A DNA stretch of 64,000 bases from positions 310,001 through 374,000 of the forward strand of contig NZ_JAMBOB010000003.1 of the NCBI RefSeq assembly GCF_023715415.1, in the 5' to 3' direction. The translations under genes were made by a program, and so were the position numbers. Under the pieces are notes generated by a model, which was not told the origin of the DNA, ran no database searches, and saw nothing but the letters and a program-made list of their open reading frames with translations. Source of the stretch: Neobacillus niacini (GTDB lineage Bacteria > Bacillota > Bacilli > Bacillales > Cytobacillaceae). The number at the start of each line of letters is the position of its first letter. Positions within the stretch are counted from its first letter, which is position 1. This document shows, piece after piece, positions 53,809 through 63,148 of the stretch.

Positions 53809-53841
53809 AAAAGCTTGGATAAAATTCTCCAAGCTTTTTCA
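53808..53841. terminator. Terminator
   Basis: AAAAAGCTTGGA / TCCAAGCTTTTT perfect stem after the homospermidine synthase-like gene. Confidence 0.9.
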
Positions 53842-53894
53842 AAGTTAACGAATTATAATGAATACAGAAAGAATTTATGAGAGGAGAAATGATT

Positions 53895-54512
53895 ATGGAA
53901 AATATTATTAAAGAGTTTCTTCGTGTACCAACCACTTGTATTTCAGATGCCATGGATGGGTTAAATAATTTGCATCCCACTATTAAACCTCTTAAAGATG
54001 AGTATAAGGTCGCCGGTAGAGCTTTCACAGTAAAAATTCCTATTGGTGAAAATCTCGCGGTTCTAGAAGCTATTTCTAAGGCAAAACCTGGGGATATCTT
54101 AGTCGTAGATGCAAAGGGTGACCAATATAGAGCAATTGCAGGAGATTTTGTTGTGGGCATGGCACAAACATTGGGAATTGGCGGTTTAGTGGTGGATGGT
54201 GTGATACGTGATATCATAGGAGTTAAAGCGCTAAATTTCCCTGTATTCTCAAGGGGAACGACAGTTGCTGCTAGTAGTAAAGCGGGTGTCGGTGAAGTGA
54301 ATGTACCGATTTCATGTGGTGGTGTTTCAGTAAACCCTGGGGACATTATCGTAGGAGATGCTGATGGAGTGGTTGTAATTCCCCAAGTAAGGGAAAAAGA
54401 GATATTAGCTAATTCCTTAGAGAAAATGAAAAAAGATGAAAGTAGAGAAGTAAGTATCTCCGAAAATCCTGAAGCAATACGAAAACATCTAGATCAATTA
54501 CTATCAAAATAA
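53895..54512 (+). CDS. RraA-like family protein
   Basis: The 205-residue protein is like RraA/4-carboxy-4-hydroxy-2-oxoadipate aldolases: FLRVPTTCISDAMDGLN, the loop GDILVVDAKGDQYRAIAGDFVVGMAQTLGIGGLVVDGVIRDI and NPGDIIVGDADGVVVIP. Members are metal-dependent aldolases/decarboxylases or ribonuclease regulators; only the fold is safe. The start ATG 53895 has GGAG 8 nt upstream. Its stop is 3 nt from a convergent small gene. Confidence 0.85.
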   Translation: MENIIKEFLRVPTTCISDAMDGLNNLHPTIKPLKDEYKVAGRAFTVKIPIGENLAVLEAISKAKPGDILVVDAKGDQYRAIAGDFVVGMAQTLGIGGLVVDGVIRDIIGVKALNFPVFSRGTTVAASSKAGVGEVNVPISCGGVSVNPGDIIVGDADGVVVIPQVREKEILANSLEKMKKDESREVSISENPEAIRKHLDQLLSK

Positions 54513-54515
54513 GAA

Positions 54516-54638
54516 TTACTTTTTAAACAACCTTAACAACTTGTCAATCCAGTGAAATAATCTCCCAAGCCATCGAAAGACAGCGTGAAAGAGCACTTCT
54601 ACAATGAAACTAATGATTAAATCAAATAATATATTCAT
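54516..54638 (-). CDS. Putative 40-residue membrane peptide
   Basis: MNILFDLIISFIVEVLFHAVFRWL plus a short basic tail ending DKLLRLFKK. One amphipathic/hydrophobic helix. AAGGAA lies upstream of the ATG. Unrecognised; convergent with the RraA-like gene. Confidence 0.45.
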   Translation of the reverse strand: MNILFDLIISFIVEVLFHAVFRWLGRLFHWIDKLLRLFKK

Positions 54639-54751
54639 GCTGGAATTCCTTCCTATAATGAATCTTAAACACTATTTTGTACAAATTTACCTCTTATATC
54701 ATAAAAAGGTATTGGCTCTGTTATGAACCAATACCTTTACTTGTAATCTAT

Positions 54752-55150
54752 TTACTTTTGATCCCATAAATAGTCTACTACGGCTTGATACTCATCTTGT
54801 GATAATGAACCAGGAGCACTTTTCGGCATATTCTTTCCGACAAATGCTAATAAATCCTCTTTTGTTTTAAAGTCAGCATGAATTTTTGCTCCATCAAGCT
54901 TTGCTTGCCCACCAGTGATATCGCCAGAACTGTGACATGTGATACAGCTCTGTTGAAATACCTCATTACCTGCTAGAGATGTTGATGCTGGTTCCTCTGT
55001 AGTATCAGAGTCCTCGTTTCCGCTTGAATCTTCACTGCCAGTTGTTTCCTCTGTTGCCGGGTCCTCACTTGTAGTCTTTTCATCATTACCACAAGCAGCC
55101 AATAGCGCTAGAAGTAACATGAAAAATACAATACCCAAAAACTTCTTCAA
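54752..55150 (-). CDS. Small c-type cytochrome lipoprotein (second copy)
   Basis: The 132-residue protein has a lipoprotein signal (LLALLAACGND), a Ser/Thr/Glu/Asp-rich linker, and a single-haem domain with CITCHSSG and a Met ligand likely in GKNMPKSAPG. It is a paralogue of the cytochrome at 24.0 kb. TTG start 55150 has GAGGTG 5 nt upstream. Confidence 0.88.
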   Translation of the reverse strand: MKKFLGIVFFMLLLALLAACGNDEKTTSEDPATEETTGSEDSSGNEDSDTTEEPASTSLAGNEVFQQSCITCHSSGDITGGQAKLDGAKIHADFKTKEDLLAFVGKNMPKSAPGSLSQDEYQAVVDYLWDQK

Positions 55151-55453
55151 GCTAACACCTCTATTCAATTTTGTATAGCATTGCCCATAATAGTGGAGTC
55201 AAAAGCCTATGTAGTGCAACATTCATATAATGGGCAAAACCTACCTTCATCATATTTTCAGAAAACCGCTTTTATACCTTTGATTCAGGAATATTGGAAT
55301 AAAAAAGAAGGTTGATTTTTCAATCTTTTCCCCCCTTTTTTGATAAAATCCATAAATAGTAGCTTCACTAAAAATATTGTAGATGGTTTATCGTAATAAT
55401 TCCTTTTGTAAGCTAATACATTAGAATATACGTTCGATGAGGAGGAGAGGATC

Positions 55454-55858
55454 TTGGTTAAACAGAATGATTCCTTCATAACAGATGCAATGTTGGTTAA
55501 GTATTATGAGCTTAGTAAAAAGAAAAAGGAAATCGAGTTAGAAATGAATGATTTAAAGGACACGTTTCATGATTACTTTAATAAACTAGTCGGTCCCAAT
55601 AATAAGGCCGAGGTCACGATAAATGGCTATAAGCTGCAGCGGCAAATGAGGAAAATTGAAAAATATAATGAAGAAGTAACCGTAAAAAGGTTAGAGGAAT
55701 TACAAATGACCGACCTCGTTCAAGTGGTAAAGAAACCGGATGATGCCAAAATTAAATCTGCACTACAACTAGGATTATTGGATGAAAAGAATTTAGAGGG
55801 CTGTATTGTCACCTCTTATTCCCCTGCCATTTCAGTAAAAACATTAACTCCGAGATAA
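55454..55858 (+). CDS. Hypothetical coiled-coil protein
   Basis: The 134-residue protein is not recognised. Residues about 15-55 form an amphipathic helix with KKKEIELEMNDLKDTF-type heptads, followed by a mixed alpha/beta C-terminus. TTG start with GGAGGAGAGG upstream. No signal peptide. A strong terminator follows. Confidence 0.6.
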   Translation: MVKQNDSFITDAMLVKYYELSKKKKEIELEMNDLKDTFHDYFNKLVGPNNKAEVTINGYKLQRQMRKIEKYNEEVTVKRLEELQMTDLVQVVKKPDDAKIKSALQLGLLDEKNLEGCIVTSYSPAISVKTLTPR

Positions 55859-55860
55859 TA

Positions 55861-55906
55861 AGAACGACCTTTAGCCATTTAAGATGGTTAATGGTCGTTC
55901 TTTTTG
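55861..55906 (+). terminator. Terminator
   Basis: AGAACGACC / GGTCGTTCT stem with an inner AGCCATTT/AGATGGTT arm, then TTTTT. Confidence 0.88.
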
Positions 55907-55976
55907 GGGCAATTCCCTCTTTTAAACTGTTACTATTTCTGCTAAATTAATAGAAGGTTTATTTGGAGGGATATTT

Positions 55977-56888
55977 TTGAGTACACGTAGTGCGGTATTG
56001 TCGTATCCTCGGACAAAGGGAATTATTTTAGTACTAATGGCAGCAATTTTTTGGGGTGTTTCGGGTACGGTCGCTCAATACTTATTTCACCAACAAGGCT
56101 TCAGTACAAACTGGCTTGTGGTAACACGGCTGCTGATTGCTGGGATGGGATTACTTTTATATGCTCAACTAGTTGGGAAACAAAATATATTGAGCGTTAA
56201 GAAGAATAAAAAGGATTTTTTTCGACTTGTAGTATTCGGGATAGTCGGAATGCTCGGAGTCCAATATACCTATTTTGCAGCTATTGAACATGGAAATGCC
56301 GCTACAGCTACTGTTTTACAATACTTGGCTCCAGTGCTTATCGCCATTTATTTCTGTATTCGAGCTAAGTCTTTACCTGTAAAACATGAGGTTATCGCAA
56401 TAATATTGGCGCTTAGCGGAACATTTCTGCTTGTTACGAAAGGGAATATTCAAACTCTAGCAATTTCTGGACCTGCTCTTGCATGGGGGCTTTTATCTGC
56501 CTTTGCCCTAGCATTTTACACTCTTTATCCAAGAAGTTTACTGTCAAAATGGGGAACGACTTTAACTGTTGGCTGGGGTATGATGATTGGAGGAATTGGC
56601 TTTTGCTTCATACATCCTCCCTGGAAATTCGAAGGTAACTGGTCACCAGCCTCTTTTTTAGCGGTGGTTTTTGTGGTGATTTTTGGGACATTACTTGCGT
56701 TTTTGTTTTATATGGAAAGTATGAAATACATAAAGGCTTCAGAAGCAAGTTTATTAGCATGTGCAGAACCACTTTCAGCTGCATTCCTTGCTGTAGCTTG
56801 GCTTCATGTTCCATTTAGTGTAGTAGAATGGATGGGTTCACTTTCTATTATTGCAACTATATTTATATTGTCCGCCGTTAAACGATAA
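55977..56888 (+). CDS. EamA/DMT-family transporter
   Basis: The 303-residue protein has ten hydrophobic segments in two EamA halves: ILVLMAAIFWGVSGTVAQYLF and AIEHGNAATATVLQYLAPVLIAIYF in the first, GTLLAFLFYMESMKYIKASEASLLACAEPLSAAFLAV in the second. Metabolite/drug exporters of this type include YwfM. The substrate is unknown. TTG start with GGAGGG upstream. Confidence 0.88.
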   Translation: MSTRSAVLSYPRTKGIILVLMAAIFWGVSGTVAQYLFHQQGFSTNWLVVTRLLIAGMGLLLYAQLVGKQNILSVKKNKKDFFRLVVFGIVGMLGVQYTYFAAIEHGNAATATVLQYLAPVLIAIYFCIRAKSLPVKHEVIAIILALSGTFLLVTKGNIQTLAISGPALAWGLLSAFALAFYTLYPRSLLSKWGTTLTVGWGMMIGGIGFCFIHPPWKFEGNWSPASFLAVVFVVIFGTLLAFLFYMESMKYIKASEASLLACAEPLSAAFLAVAWLHVPFSVVEWMGSLSIIATIFILSAVKR

Positions 56889-56889
56889 T

Positions 56890-56930
56890 GAGAAAAAGCC
56901 ATCTACAGCATACAGATGGCTTTTTCTCTA
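56890..56930. terminator. Bidirectional terminator
   Basis: AGAAAAAGCCATCT / AGATGGCTTTTTCT stem between convergent genes. Confidence 0.9.
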
Positions 56931-56933
56931 TGA

Positions 56934-58202
56934 TTATCTTACTCTTGCAAAACCAAATCCTGAAGCGTAGTCATCTCCTGTTGCTGCTCCGTATCCACCC
57001 TTAATATCATATAACTTGGCTCTTCTTTGTAACTCAGAACGAAGCTGTGTATTCGACCAAGATAAATTTGAGGACCATATTTTTGCTGCTAATCCTGATA
57101 CGTGAGGAGTGGCCATGGAGGTTCCACTGATTGTATTATAATTTCCATCATACCAAGTTGATTGAATGTCTTTACCAGGGGCTGAAATTTCTACATCTCT
57201 TTCGTGAATGACAAAGTCAGCGTCAGTCGATGGATTGCCGCGAGATGAAAAATTCGCTACACGATAAGTTCCATTTTGTTGAACATTTTCTAAAGCTGCT
57301 ACAGCTACTGCATTTTTTAATGCACCTGGATATCCAATGGTATTAGCGGCATATCCATCGTTACCTGCAGCGGCAACGACAAGTGTTCCCTTGCTATAAG
57401 CATAATCTACTGCACTAGCAATCATCGTGTCTTTACCTGCAGAACCTAATGACATAGAAATAATAACTTTAGAGCCTGTCCTAACGGCTTCATCGGCAGC
57501 ATGACGAATCGCACCTGCAATATCATCTGAATATCCAGAACCACTGTCCGTTAATACCTTGTATGCCCAAAGCTTTGCCTGTGGTGCAACTCCGTAAATC
57601 CCTAATCCATCAGATGCTCCGTGTGCAAGTGCAGATCCTGCTACATGTGTACCGTGTCCGTTTCGATCCGTACAAGTACCATTTATTAGTGCTGATGAGG
57701 ATTGGGTAAAGTCTTTACATTGTTCACCACTTCCTACTAAATCATAATGATTAATATAAACGCCAGTATCTAAAACGGCTATTTTAATCCCAGCTCCGCC
57801 GGATGTACTTGTAATGTTTGGATCATTGTAAATGGCTTGCATCCCCCACGGTGTTCGATCACTTGGCAGAGATGTAATAGCGGTTGTACCAATTGCATCT
57901 TTTGAAGCGCTTTCAATTCGGTCCAATTGTACCTCAGTTACCTTTTCAATCGTTAAATTTTTATTCTTTAATAATGCTTGGTATTGCTTTGCATTCACAC
58001 TTGTGGAATAGCCTTCATCACCAAAATCCCAACGAACCCCTGTATTTTCTTTGGCTTTTGCCTTTTCAGAACTCGGTCCATTAATGATAACCCGGTATGT
58101 TTCCTTCGAGTCTGTTACCTCCCCATAAGCCGCCGAGGCAAACAGTGAAGCTCCCATTGTTAATGCTAGTAATGCGGAGGCAATCTTCTTTTTCTTTCTC
58201 AT
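56934..58202 (-). CDS. Secreted subtilisin-family serine protease (S8), Antarctic-Bacillus subtilisin type
   Basis: The 422-residue preproprotein has a signal peptide (ALLALTMGASLFASAAYG), an inhibitor-type propeptide, and a mature domain starting around TPWGMQAIYNDPN. The catalytic triad is Asp in AVLDTGVY, His in GHGTHVAGS, Ser in SGTSMATPHVSG, with the oxyanion Asn in AAAGNDGYA. The NITSTSGGAGIKIAVLDTGV and GEQCKDFTQ...CTDRNGHGTHVAG segments (a Cys pair) and the GDDYASGFGFARVR end strongly recall the cold-active subtilisins S39/S41 of Antarctic Bacillus. The start at 58202 has GAGGGG upstream. Confidence 0.92.
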   Translation of the reverse strand: MRKKKKIASALLALTMGASLFASAAYGEVTDSKETYRVIINGPSSEKAKAKENTGVRWDFGDEGYSTSVNAKQYQALLKNKNLTIEKVTEVQLDRIESASKDAIGTTAITSLPSDRTPWGMQAIYNDPNITSTSGGAGIKIAVLDTGVYINHYDLVGSGEQCKDFTQSSSALINGTCTDRNGHGTHVAGSALAHGASDGLGIYGVAPQAKLWAYKVLTDSGSGYSDDIAGAIRHAADEAVRTGSKVIISMSLGSAGKDTMIASAVDYAYSKGTLVVAAAGNDGYAANTIGYPGALKNAVAVAALENVQQNGTYRVANFSSRGNPSTDADFVIHERDVEISAPGKDIQSTWYDGNYNTISGTSMATPHVSGLAAKIWSSNLSWSNTQLRSELQRRAKLYDIKGGYGAATGDDYASGFGFARVR

Positions 58203-58358
58203 TTTATTTCCCCTCTCCCACTTTTTTATGTACAGCTGTCCTACGGCTGTAATATTGAGTTTATTTAGAAATTTCCGATTAATCAATACTTTGTTGTATT
58301 GTGGAAAGTTGGGAAATAATTTGCGGTAATTCTTAATACTTTAGTCCCTTTTTATGCA

Positions 58359-58390
58359 GAAAAGACCTCCATTTTATTGAAGGTCTTTTC
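58359..58390 (-). terminator. Terminator of opuA
   Basis: GAAAAGACCT / AGGTCTTTTC stem downstream of opuAC on the minus strand. Confidence 0.8.
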
Positions 58391-58399
58391 CCATTTATC

Positions 58400-59284
58400 C
58401 TATTCCTTTAAATCCTCTATCGAATCAATGTCCATGTATGCAGGTACTACCAGTCCTAGCTTTGTACCTTTAAGGTTTTCGCCCAAATCCTCGAACTCTC
58501 CTTCATACTTATCATAGTAATCTGCATGTGTTGATGGGAGCCATCCAGCTACGTGAGCGTCTAGGCTACCGTCTGCAACACCCGTCCACATCGGTCCTGC
58601 TTCTACTTGGGTAAGTGTTACGTCATAGCCTAAATCTGTCAGGACTTTACCGATGACATTTGTACTGGCAATTTCACTATCCCAAGCCACGTATCCAAGC
58701 TTGATTTTTTCTCCAGATGCTTTCTCTACTCCTTCAGTCCATGCAGAAACTTTATCAGCATTTTCCTCTACCCACTTCGCTGCTGCAGCCTCAGGATCTT
58801 CACCATTTGTGATATTATTCATTACAATATTCATATCATCAGGTGTCCAAGTAAATTTGTCTAGAACTTGATAGGCGCCAGGGAGATCGTCCTTTAAACC
58901 ATTTCTAGCAATACTATGAATGTTTTCATCTTCTCCAAAAACACCCTTTGGATCCTCTAAGTATTTTAAATCGAATGAAGCAAATTTCCAATGCGGTGTC
59001 CAACCGGTAACAATAATAGGCTCTTCTTTTTCATATGCCTTCTTTAAGGCTGCAGTCATCGCAGCACTAGATCCTTCTACAAGGGTCCAATCCTCTAAAT
59101 CATATTCCTCTATCACTTTAGCGGAAGCCTTCATTAAACCGGCACCTGGGTCAATCCCAATAATCTCATAATCTACCTTTTCTCCAACTGATCCTGTCTC
59201 GTTACTAGTTTTGTCTGAACCGCAAGCTGCAAGACCTACTGTTAGTAAAGCTGCCGATAACGTTACCATCCATTTTTTCTTCAT
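58400..59284 (-). CDS. opuAC: Glycine betaine ABC substrate-binding lipoprotein
   Basis: The 294-residue lipoprotein (signal ending TVGLAACGSD) has the betaine-binding fold with aromatic residues in IIVTGWTPHWKFASF and later AGWLPSTHADYY. It is the third gene of opuA, separated from opuAB by 1 nt. The start at 59284 has GGGGGA upstream. Confidence 0.92.
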   Translation of the reverse strand: MKKKWMVTLSAALLTVGLAACGSDKTSNETGSVGEKVDYEIIGIDPGAGLMKASAKVIEEYDLEDWTLVEGSSAAMTAALKKAYEKEEPIIVTGWTPHWKFASFDLKYLEDPKGVFGEDENIHSIARNGLKDDLPGAYQVLDKFTWTPDDMNIVMNNITNGEDPEAAAAKWVEENADKVSAWTEGVEKASGEKIKLGYVAWDSEIASTNVIGKVLTDLGYDVTLTQVEAGPMWTGVADGSLDAHVAGWLPSTHADYYDKYEGEFEDLGENLKGTKLGLVVPAYMDIDSIEDLKE

Positions 59285-59285
59285 A

Positions 59286-60137
59286 TTAAATAGTTCCCCC
59301 TTGTTTTTTACTTTTTCCAATATTTTGAGTAATTCGGTCGAGAATAATTGCAATTACAACTATCGATAACCCTGCCTCAAAACCTCTACCAATCTGAATT
59401 TGTGTTACAGCACGGTATACATCTGCACCAAGTCCAGGTGCTCCAACCATAGAAGCGATAACCACCATTGATAATGCGAGCATAATACTTTGATTGATCC
59501 CCGCCATAATCGTTGGCATTGCCAGTGGCAATTGAACCTTTAGTAATCTCTGGCTCGTTGTTGAGCCAAACGCTTCTGTTGCTTCAATAATATCTGCCGG
59601 TACTTGTTGAATACCTAAGATGGTTAAACGAATCGTCGGTGGCATAGCAAAAATGACGGATGCCACAACTCCTGGAACAACACCGATATTAAAAAAGAAA
59701 ATAGCAGGAATTAAGTAGACAAAAGCAGGCATGGTTTGCATAAAGTCAAGAACGGGTACCACAACGTTTTTTACCATTTGTTTTTGCGAAGCCCATATTC
59801 CCATAGGGATTCCTAGTACAATTGAAATGAATACAGCGGTTAACACCAGTGCAAGTGTCTCGAGCATTGGCTCCCAGTAACCAAGATTATCTACTAGAAA
59901 TAAACCAATCAAGGTAAAAAGACCAATCCCTTTATTCGACACCTTCCAAGCTAGAAGTGTTAATAGAATAATAAATACATAGGAAGGAATAAAACCAAAT
60001 CCAGCGACCATTCCTTCAACTAACGATTCTAAAATAGTTGTTACTCCATCAAAAGCGACCTCAAAGGTTGCTGTCAGCCAATTAACAAAATCATCTACCC
60101 AAACAGCTATTGGGAGTTTCGGGAGCCATTGTTCCAT
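59286..60137 (-). CDS. opuAB: Glycine betaine ABC permease
   Basis: The 283-residue integral membrane protein has about six segments and the coupling motif EAFGSTTSQRLLKVQLPLAMPTIMAGINQSIMLALSMVVIASMVGAPGLG. It overlaps opuAA by 31 nt, with GGAGGTG before its ATG inside opuAA. Confidence 0.93.
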   Translation of the reverse strand: MEQWLPKLPIAVWVDDFVNWLTATFEVAFDGVTTILESLVEGMVAGFGFIPSYVFIILLTLLAWKVSNKGIGLFTLIGLFLVDNLGYWEPMLETLALVLTAVFISIVLGIPMGIWASQKQMVKNVVVPVLDFMQTMPAFVYLIPAIFFFNIGVVPGVVASVIFAMPPTIRLTILGIQQVPADIIEATEAFGSTTSQRLLKVQLPLAMPTIMAGINQSIMLALSMVVIASMVGAPGLGADVYRAVTQIQIGRGFEAGLSIVVIAIILDRITQNIGKSKKQGGTI

Positions 60138-61393
60138 GTTATTTTCACCTCCTTGCCTGATTGACCTGCCGCTGCCTCAGACTTTGCGGTATGTATATGG
60201 TTAATGTCCTGATTGTTCCCTGCCAGTGCGCCGATGACTGCTCCTCTGACAAGAATACCTTTTAGCCTGTTGTTTTCATCTACGACCGCAACGGGTATGG
60301 AGGCTGTTGAGACCTTTTCGAATAAATCAGTTAGTAACGTCTCTGGCGAAACAGTCGTTACCTCCTCTTTTAAAATATCCATTAGACCTTGGCGGCTATC
60401 AATTGCCCGATTTGCCTCCGCGGCAGTTACAGCCCCAAGTAAGGTTTTCTTCTTATCAACGACATAAATACTCGAAATTCCTAGGTCTTTCATGATTTGA
60501 AGCGCAACCCTCGGACCTTTTTCAAGTGACACCGTTTCCGCTCGTTTCATGACATGACCAGCAGTCAAGACTTTAGATAAGTCGACATCTTCTACGAATC
60601 TCTCAACATAGTCGTTTGAAGGGTTCATTAATATCTCTTCAGGCGTCCCAATTTGGACAATTACTCCGTCCTTCATCAAAGCAATGCGGTCACCAATTCT
60701 TAGTGCCTCATCTAAGTCATGTGTGATGAAAACGATTGTTTTTTTCATCGTTGATTGAAGATCAATAAGTTCATCCTGCATATCTTTTCGAATTAATGGA
60801 TCTAATGCACTAAAAGCCTCGTCCATTAATAAAATGTCCGAATCATTTGCTAATGCCCTCGCTAATCCAACCCTTTGCTGCATCCCGCCGCTTAATTGTT
60901 TAGGATATTGATGTTCGTACCCTTCAAGGCCAACCAGCTTCAATGCATTCATCGCTTGTTTTGAACGTGTATCTTTCTGTAGCCCCTGTACCTCTAAGCC
61001 ATACTCTACGTTCTCAAGAATAGTTCGATGAGGAAGAAGTGCAAACTTCTGAAAGACCATACTAATTTTCTTACGGCGCACCTCTCTTAACTGTTCTTTA
61101 TTCATTTTTACAATATCCTCACCATCTATGTACACTTCCCCAATGGATGGATCAATGAGACGATTAAGCATACGGACAAGCGTTGACTTACCACTTCCGG
61201 ATAAGCCCATAATGACAAAGATTTCGCCAGCTTCCACCTCAAAGCTTGCTTTACTAACCCCAACCGTTGCTCCGGTTTTTTTTAGAATAGCAGCTTTCGA
61301 TTCACCTTCATTTAAAAGTTGAATGGCTTTTTTTGATTTTCCAAATACTTTTGTGACATTTTGAACCCTAATTTTTATTGGATTATTTGTCAT
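60107..61393 (-). CDS. opuAA: Glycine betaine ABC ATPase with CBS domains
   Basis: The 428-residue ATPase has Walker A GLSGSGKSTLVRMLNRL, signature LSGGMQQRVGLARAL and Walker B DILLMDEAFSALDP, then a C-terminal pair of CBS domains (about 285-405), which sense ionic strength in related OpuA. It is first in opuA-A-B-C, used in osmoprotection. Confidence 0.95.
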   Translation of the reverse strand: MTNNPIKIRVQNVTKVFGKSKKAIQLLNEGESKAAILKKTGATVGVSKASFEVEAGEIFVIMGLSGSGKSTLVRMLNRLIDPSIGEVYIDGEDIVKMNKEQLREVRRKKISMVFQKFALLPHRTILENVEYGLEVQGLQKDTRSKQAMNALKLVGLEGYEHQYPKQLSGGMQQRVGLARALANDSDILLMDEAFSALDPLIRKDMQDELIDLQSTMKKTIVFITHDLDEALRIGDRIALMKDGVIVQIGTPEEILMNPSNDYVERFVEDVDLSKVLTAGHVMKRAETVSLEKGPRVALQIMKDLGISSIYVVDKKKTLLGAVTAAEANRAIDSRQGLMDILKEEVTTVSPETLLTDLFEKVSTASIPVAVVDENNRLKGILVRGAVIGALAGNNQDINHIHTAKSEAAAGQSGKEVKITWNNGSRNSQ

Positions 61394-61513
61394 TTGTTCA
61401 CCCCTATCTATCTATGTTACTAGTAAACACCACTTTCTAGGCTTACCTACCTATTATAGTACCAATTTCATAATACGGGCAAAGTTGGTAATTCGCCATA
61501 TTCGTTCATAAAA

Positions 61514-61537
61514 TACGTACAGAAAAAACTGTACGTA
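61514..61537. promoter_or_regulatory. Candidate GbsR/OpcR-type operator
   Basis: TACGTACAG-AAAAAA-CTGTACGTA is a perfect 9-bp inverted repeat with 6-nt spacer in the divergent promoter region, flanked by outer ATATTC/GAATAT arms. Confidence 0.5.
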
Positions 61538-61665
61538 CTGAATATACGAAATCCTTAATATTCCTCTAAAATGCTTCCATATCCTTCCTAGGTGGATTCT
61601 TTACTTTTTATCGAAACATGATAGTCTAATAAAAGGACACGTATAAAGATTGGTGTGATGATAGA

Positions 61666-62208
61666 ATGAACGGAGAAAAAGAGCTAGAACTCGCTCGTGA
61701 ACGGGTAATTGATGCGATTTCTAAAAATATGAATTTATATGGAGTGACGGAATCTATCGGCCGTTTATATGGGGCAATGTACTTTCAGGAAGGTCCGTTA
61801 ACACTTGATGAAATGAAAGAAGAGCTTGGAATGAGTAAGACGAGTATGAGTACCTCTGTCCGAAGTTTATTGGAGTTGAAGATGGTGGGAAAGGTTTGGA
61901 AAAAAGGGGTCAGGAAAGACCTCTATCAGGCAGAGCCAGATTGGTATCAAACCTTCATCGATTTCTTTACGATAAAGTGGCGCGCAGGTATATCCCTTAA
62001 TATAAGCGCTATGCAGAAATCTCTTAGTGAAATTCAATCACTAGTTGATAATGAACGAGTGGAGAATCATGTAAAAAACCAAGCAAACTTGGATATTGAT
62101 AAACTAACTTCGGCAATAGAATATTATGAATGGCTCAACCGATTAGTGGACAGTTTTGAATCAAAGGAGATTTTTGAATTTATTCCCAAAAAAACGGAGA
62201 AATCATAA
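61666..62208 (+). CDS. GbsR/OpcR/CudC-type MarR-like regulator
   Basis: The 180-residue protein has the GbsR-family core: ESIGRLYGAMYFQEGPLTLDEMKEELGMSKTSMSTSVRSLLELKMVGKVW, and matches GbsR in length. GbsR and OpcR control choline/betaine uptake in Bacillus. Its position, divergent from opuA, makes that operon the likely target. Confidence 0.88.
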   Translation: MNGEKELELARERVIDAISKNMNLYGVTESIGRLYGAMYFQEGPLTLDEMKEELGMSKTSMSTSVRSLLELKMVGKVWKKGVRKDLYQAEPDWYQTFIDFFTIKWRAGISLNISAMQKSLSEIQSLVDNERVENHVKNQANLDIDKLTSAIEYYEWLNRLVDSFESKEIFEFIPKKTEKS

Positions 62209-62226
62209 GATTCCTCCGTTTTTTTA
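62193..62226 (+). terminator. Terminator of the GbsR-like gene
   Basis: AACGGAG / CTCCGTT stem overlapping the stop, followed by six T. Confidence 0.85.
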
Positions 62227-62233
62227 TATCGTT

Positions 62234-62464
62234 TTATGATGTGAAAGATTGAACTAAAATGGCTAAAACAAATACAGATAGAAAAATGCTAATATATCCA
62301 CGGCGTTTTCTTCCTTGTTTAAGCTCGTCTAACCCGCCGACCAAAATAAAGGCACTTAATCCAAGCATCATAAATGGCTGTGCCACGAAGTTTTTTGTCA
62401 GTAATCCAAATCCAGCTAATAGTAAAACAATAATTCCTAGTGTAATTCTTATCTTTTTTAACAA
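62234..62464 (-). CDS. DUF3953/YczI-like small membrane protein
   Basis: The 76-residue protein has three hydrophobic segments (IRITLGIIVLLLAGFGLL, PFMMLGLSAFILVGGL, YISIFLSVFVLAILVQSF) with a basic loop KQGRKRRG between the last two. TTG start with GGAGGG upstream. The function is unknown. Confidence 0.75.
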   Translation of the reverse strand: MLKKIRITLGIIVLLLAGFGLLTKNFVAQPFMMLGLSAFILVGGLDELKQGRKRRGYISIFLSVFVLAILVQSFTS

Positions 62465-62517
62465 GGTATATCCCTCCTCTTCCTATTGTACAATACTGTA
62501 CGAGAAGCACAATAAGA

Positions 62518-62540
62518 AAAAGCTGCCATGTGACAGCTTT
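62518..62540 (-). terminator. Terminator of the flavin reductase-like gene
   Basis: AAAGCTG ... CAGCTTT stem followed by TTTC on the minus strand. Confidence 0.8.
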
Positions 62541-62552
62541 CTAGAAAGTAAG

Positions 62553-63014
62553 TTATTCTACTAATTTGCGATATTGGCCTCCGAAATATAATAACGGGTC
62601 CCCTTCGTTCACCTTTAAATCAGTAACCTCACCAATAAATAAAATGTGGTCCCCTGCCTCAACCTCGTTGTATAGGTTGCAAGTTAGATTTGCAAGTGCA
62701 CCCTCGATAACAGGTAATTCGCCAAATTGTTCAAAGTTATAAGGAGTTTCCTCCTTAATTTGTCCGGCAAAACGCATAGATTCTGTTTGATGTTCAGCGG
62801 ATAAGAAGCTTACCGCAAACTTTTTAGATTTTTGGATAAGAGGTAACATTCGTGCTCTTTTATCAATTGATACCAGAATTAGTTTAGGACTTAACGAGAC
62901 AGATACGAAAGCATTCGCTGTCATTCCATGTGCTTCACCATCAACTTCAGTTGTAACAACGGTTATCCCAGTCGCAAATTTCCCCATTGCATTTCGAAAA
63001 AAACGATCATCCAT
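62553..63014 (-). CDS. Flavin reductase family protein
   Basis: The 153-residue protein has the FMN-binding core: AMGKFATGITVVTTEVDGEAHGMTANAFVSVSLSPKLILVSIDKRARM and HILFIGEVTDL. It resembles NAD(P)H:flavin oxidoreductases (HpaC/RutF type), which feed reduced FMN to monooxygenases. No partner monooxygenase lies nearby. GGGGTG lies upstream. Confidence 0.88.
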   Translation of the reverse strand: MDDRFFRNAMGKFATGITVVTTEVDGEAHGMTANAFVSVSLSPKLILVSIDKRARMLPLIQKSKKFAVSFLSAEHQTESMRFAGQIKEETPYNFEQFGELPVIEGALANLTCNLYNEVEAGDHILFIGEVTDLKVNEGDPLLYFGGQYRKLVE

Positions 63015-63148
63015 ATCTCTGCACCCCTACTCTTTCGTTCGAATCTCTGATTGTTCATCTATTATACTTGTAACTATAAACGAATATTCTTTTTTAATCT
63101 TATAATCTTTGGTATCTGGTGTCTAATATTTTGATTCATTTCTGTTTT

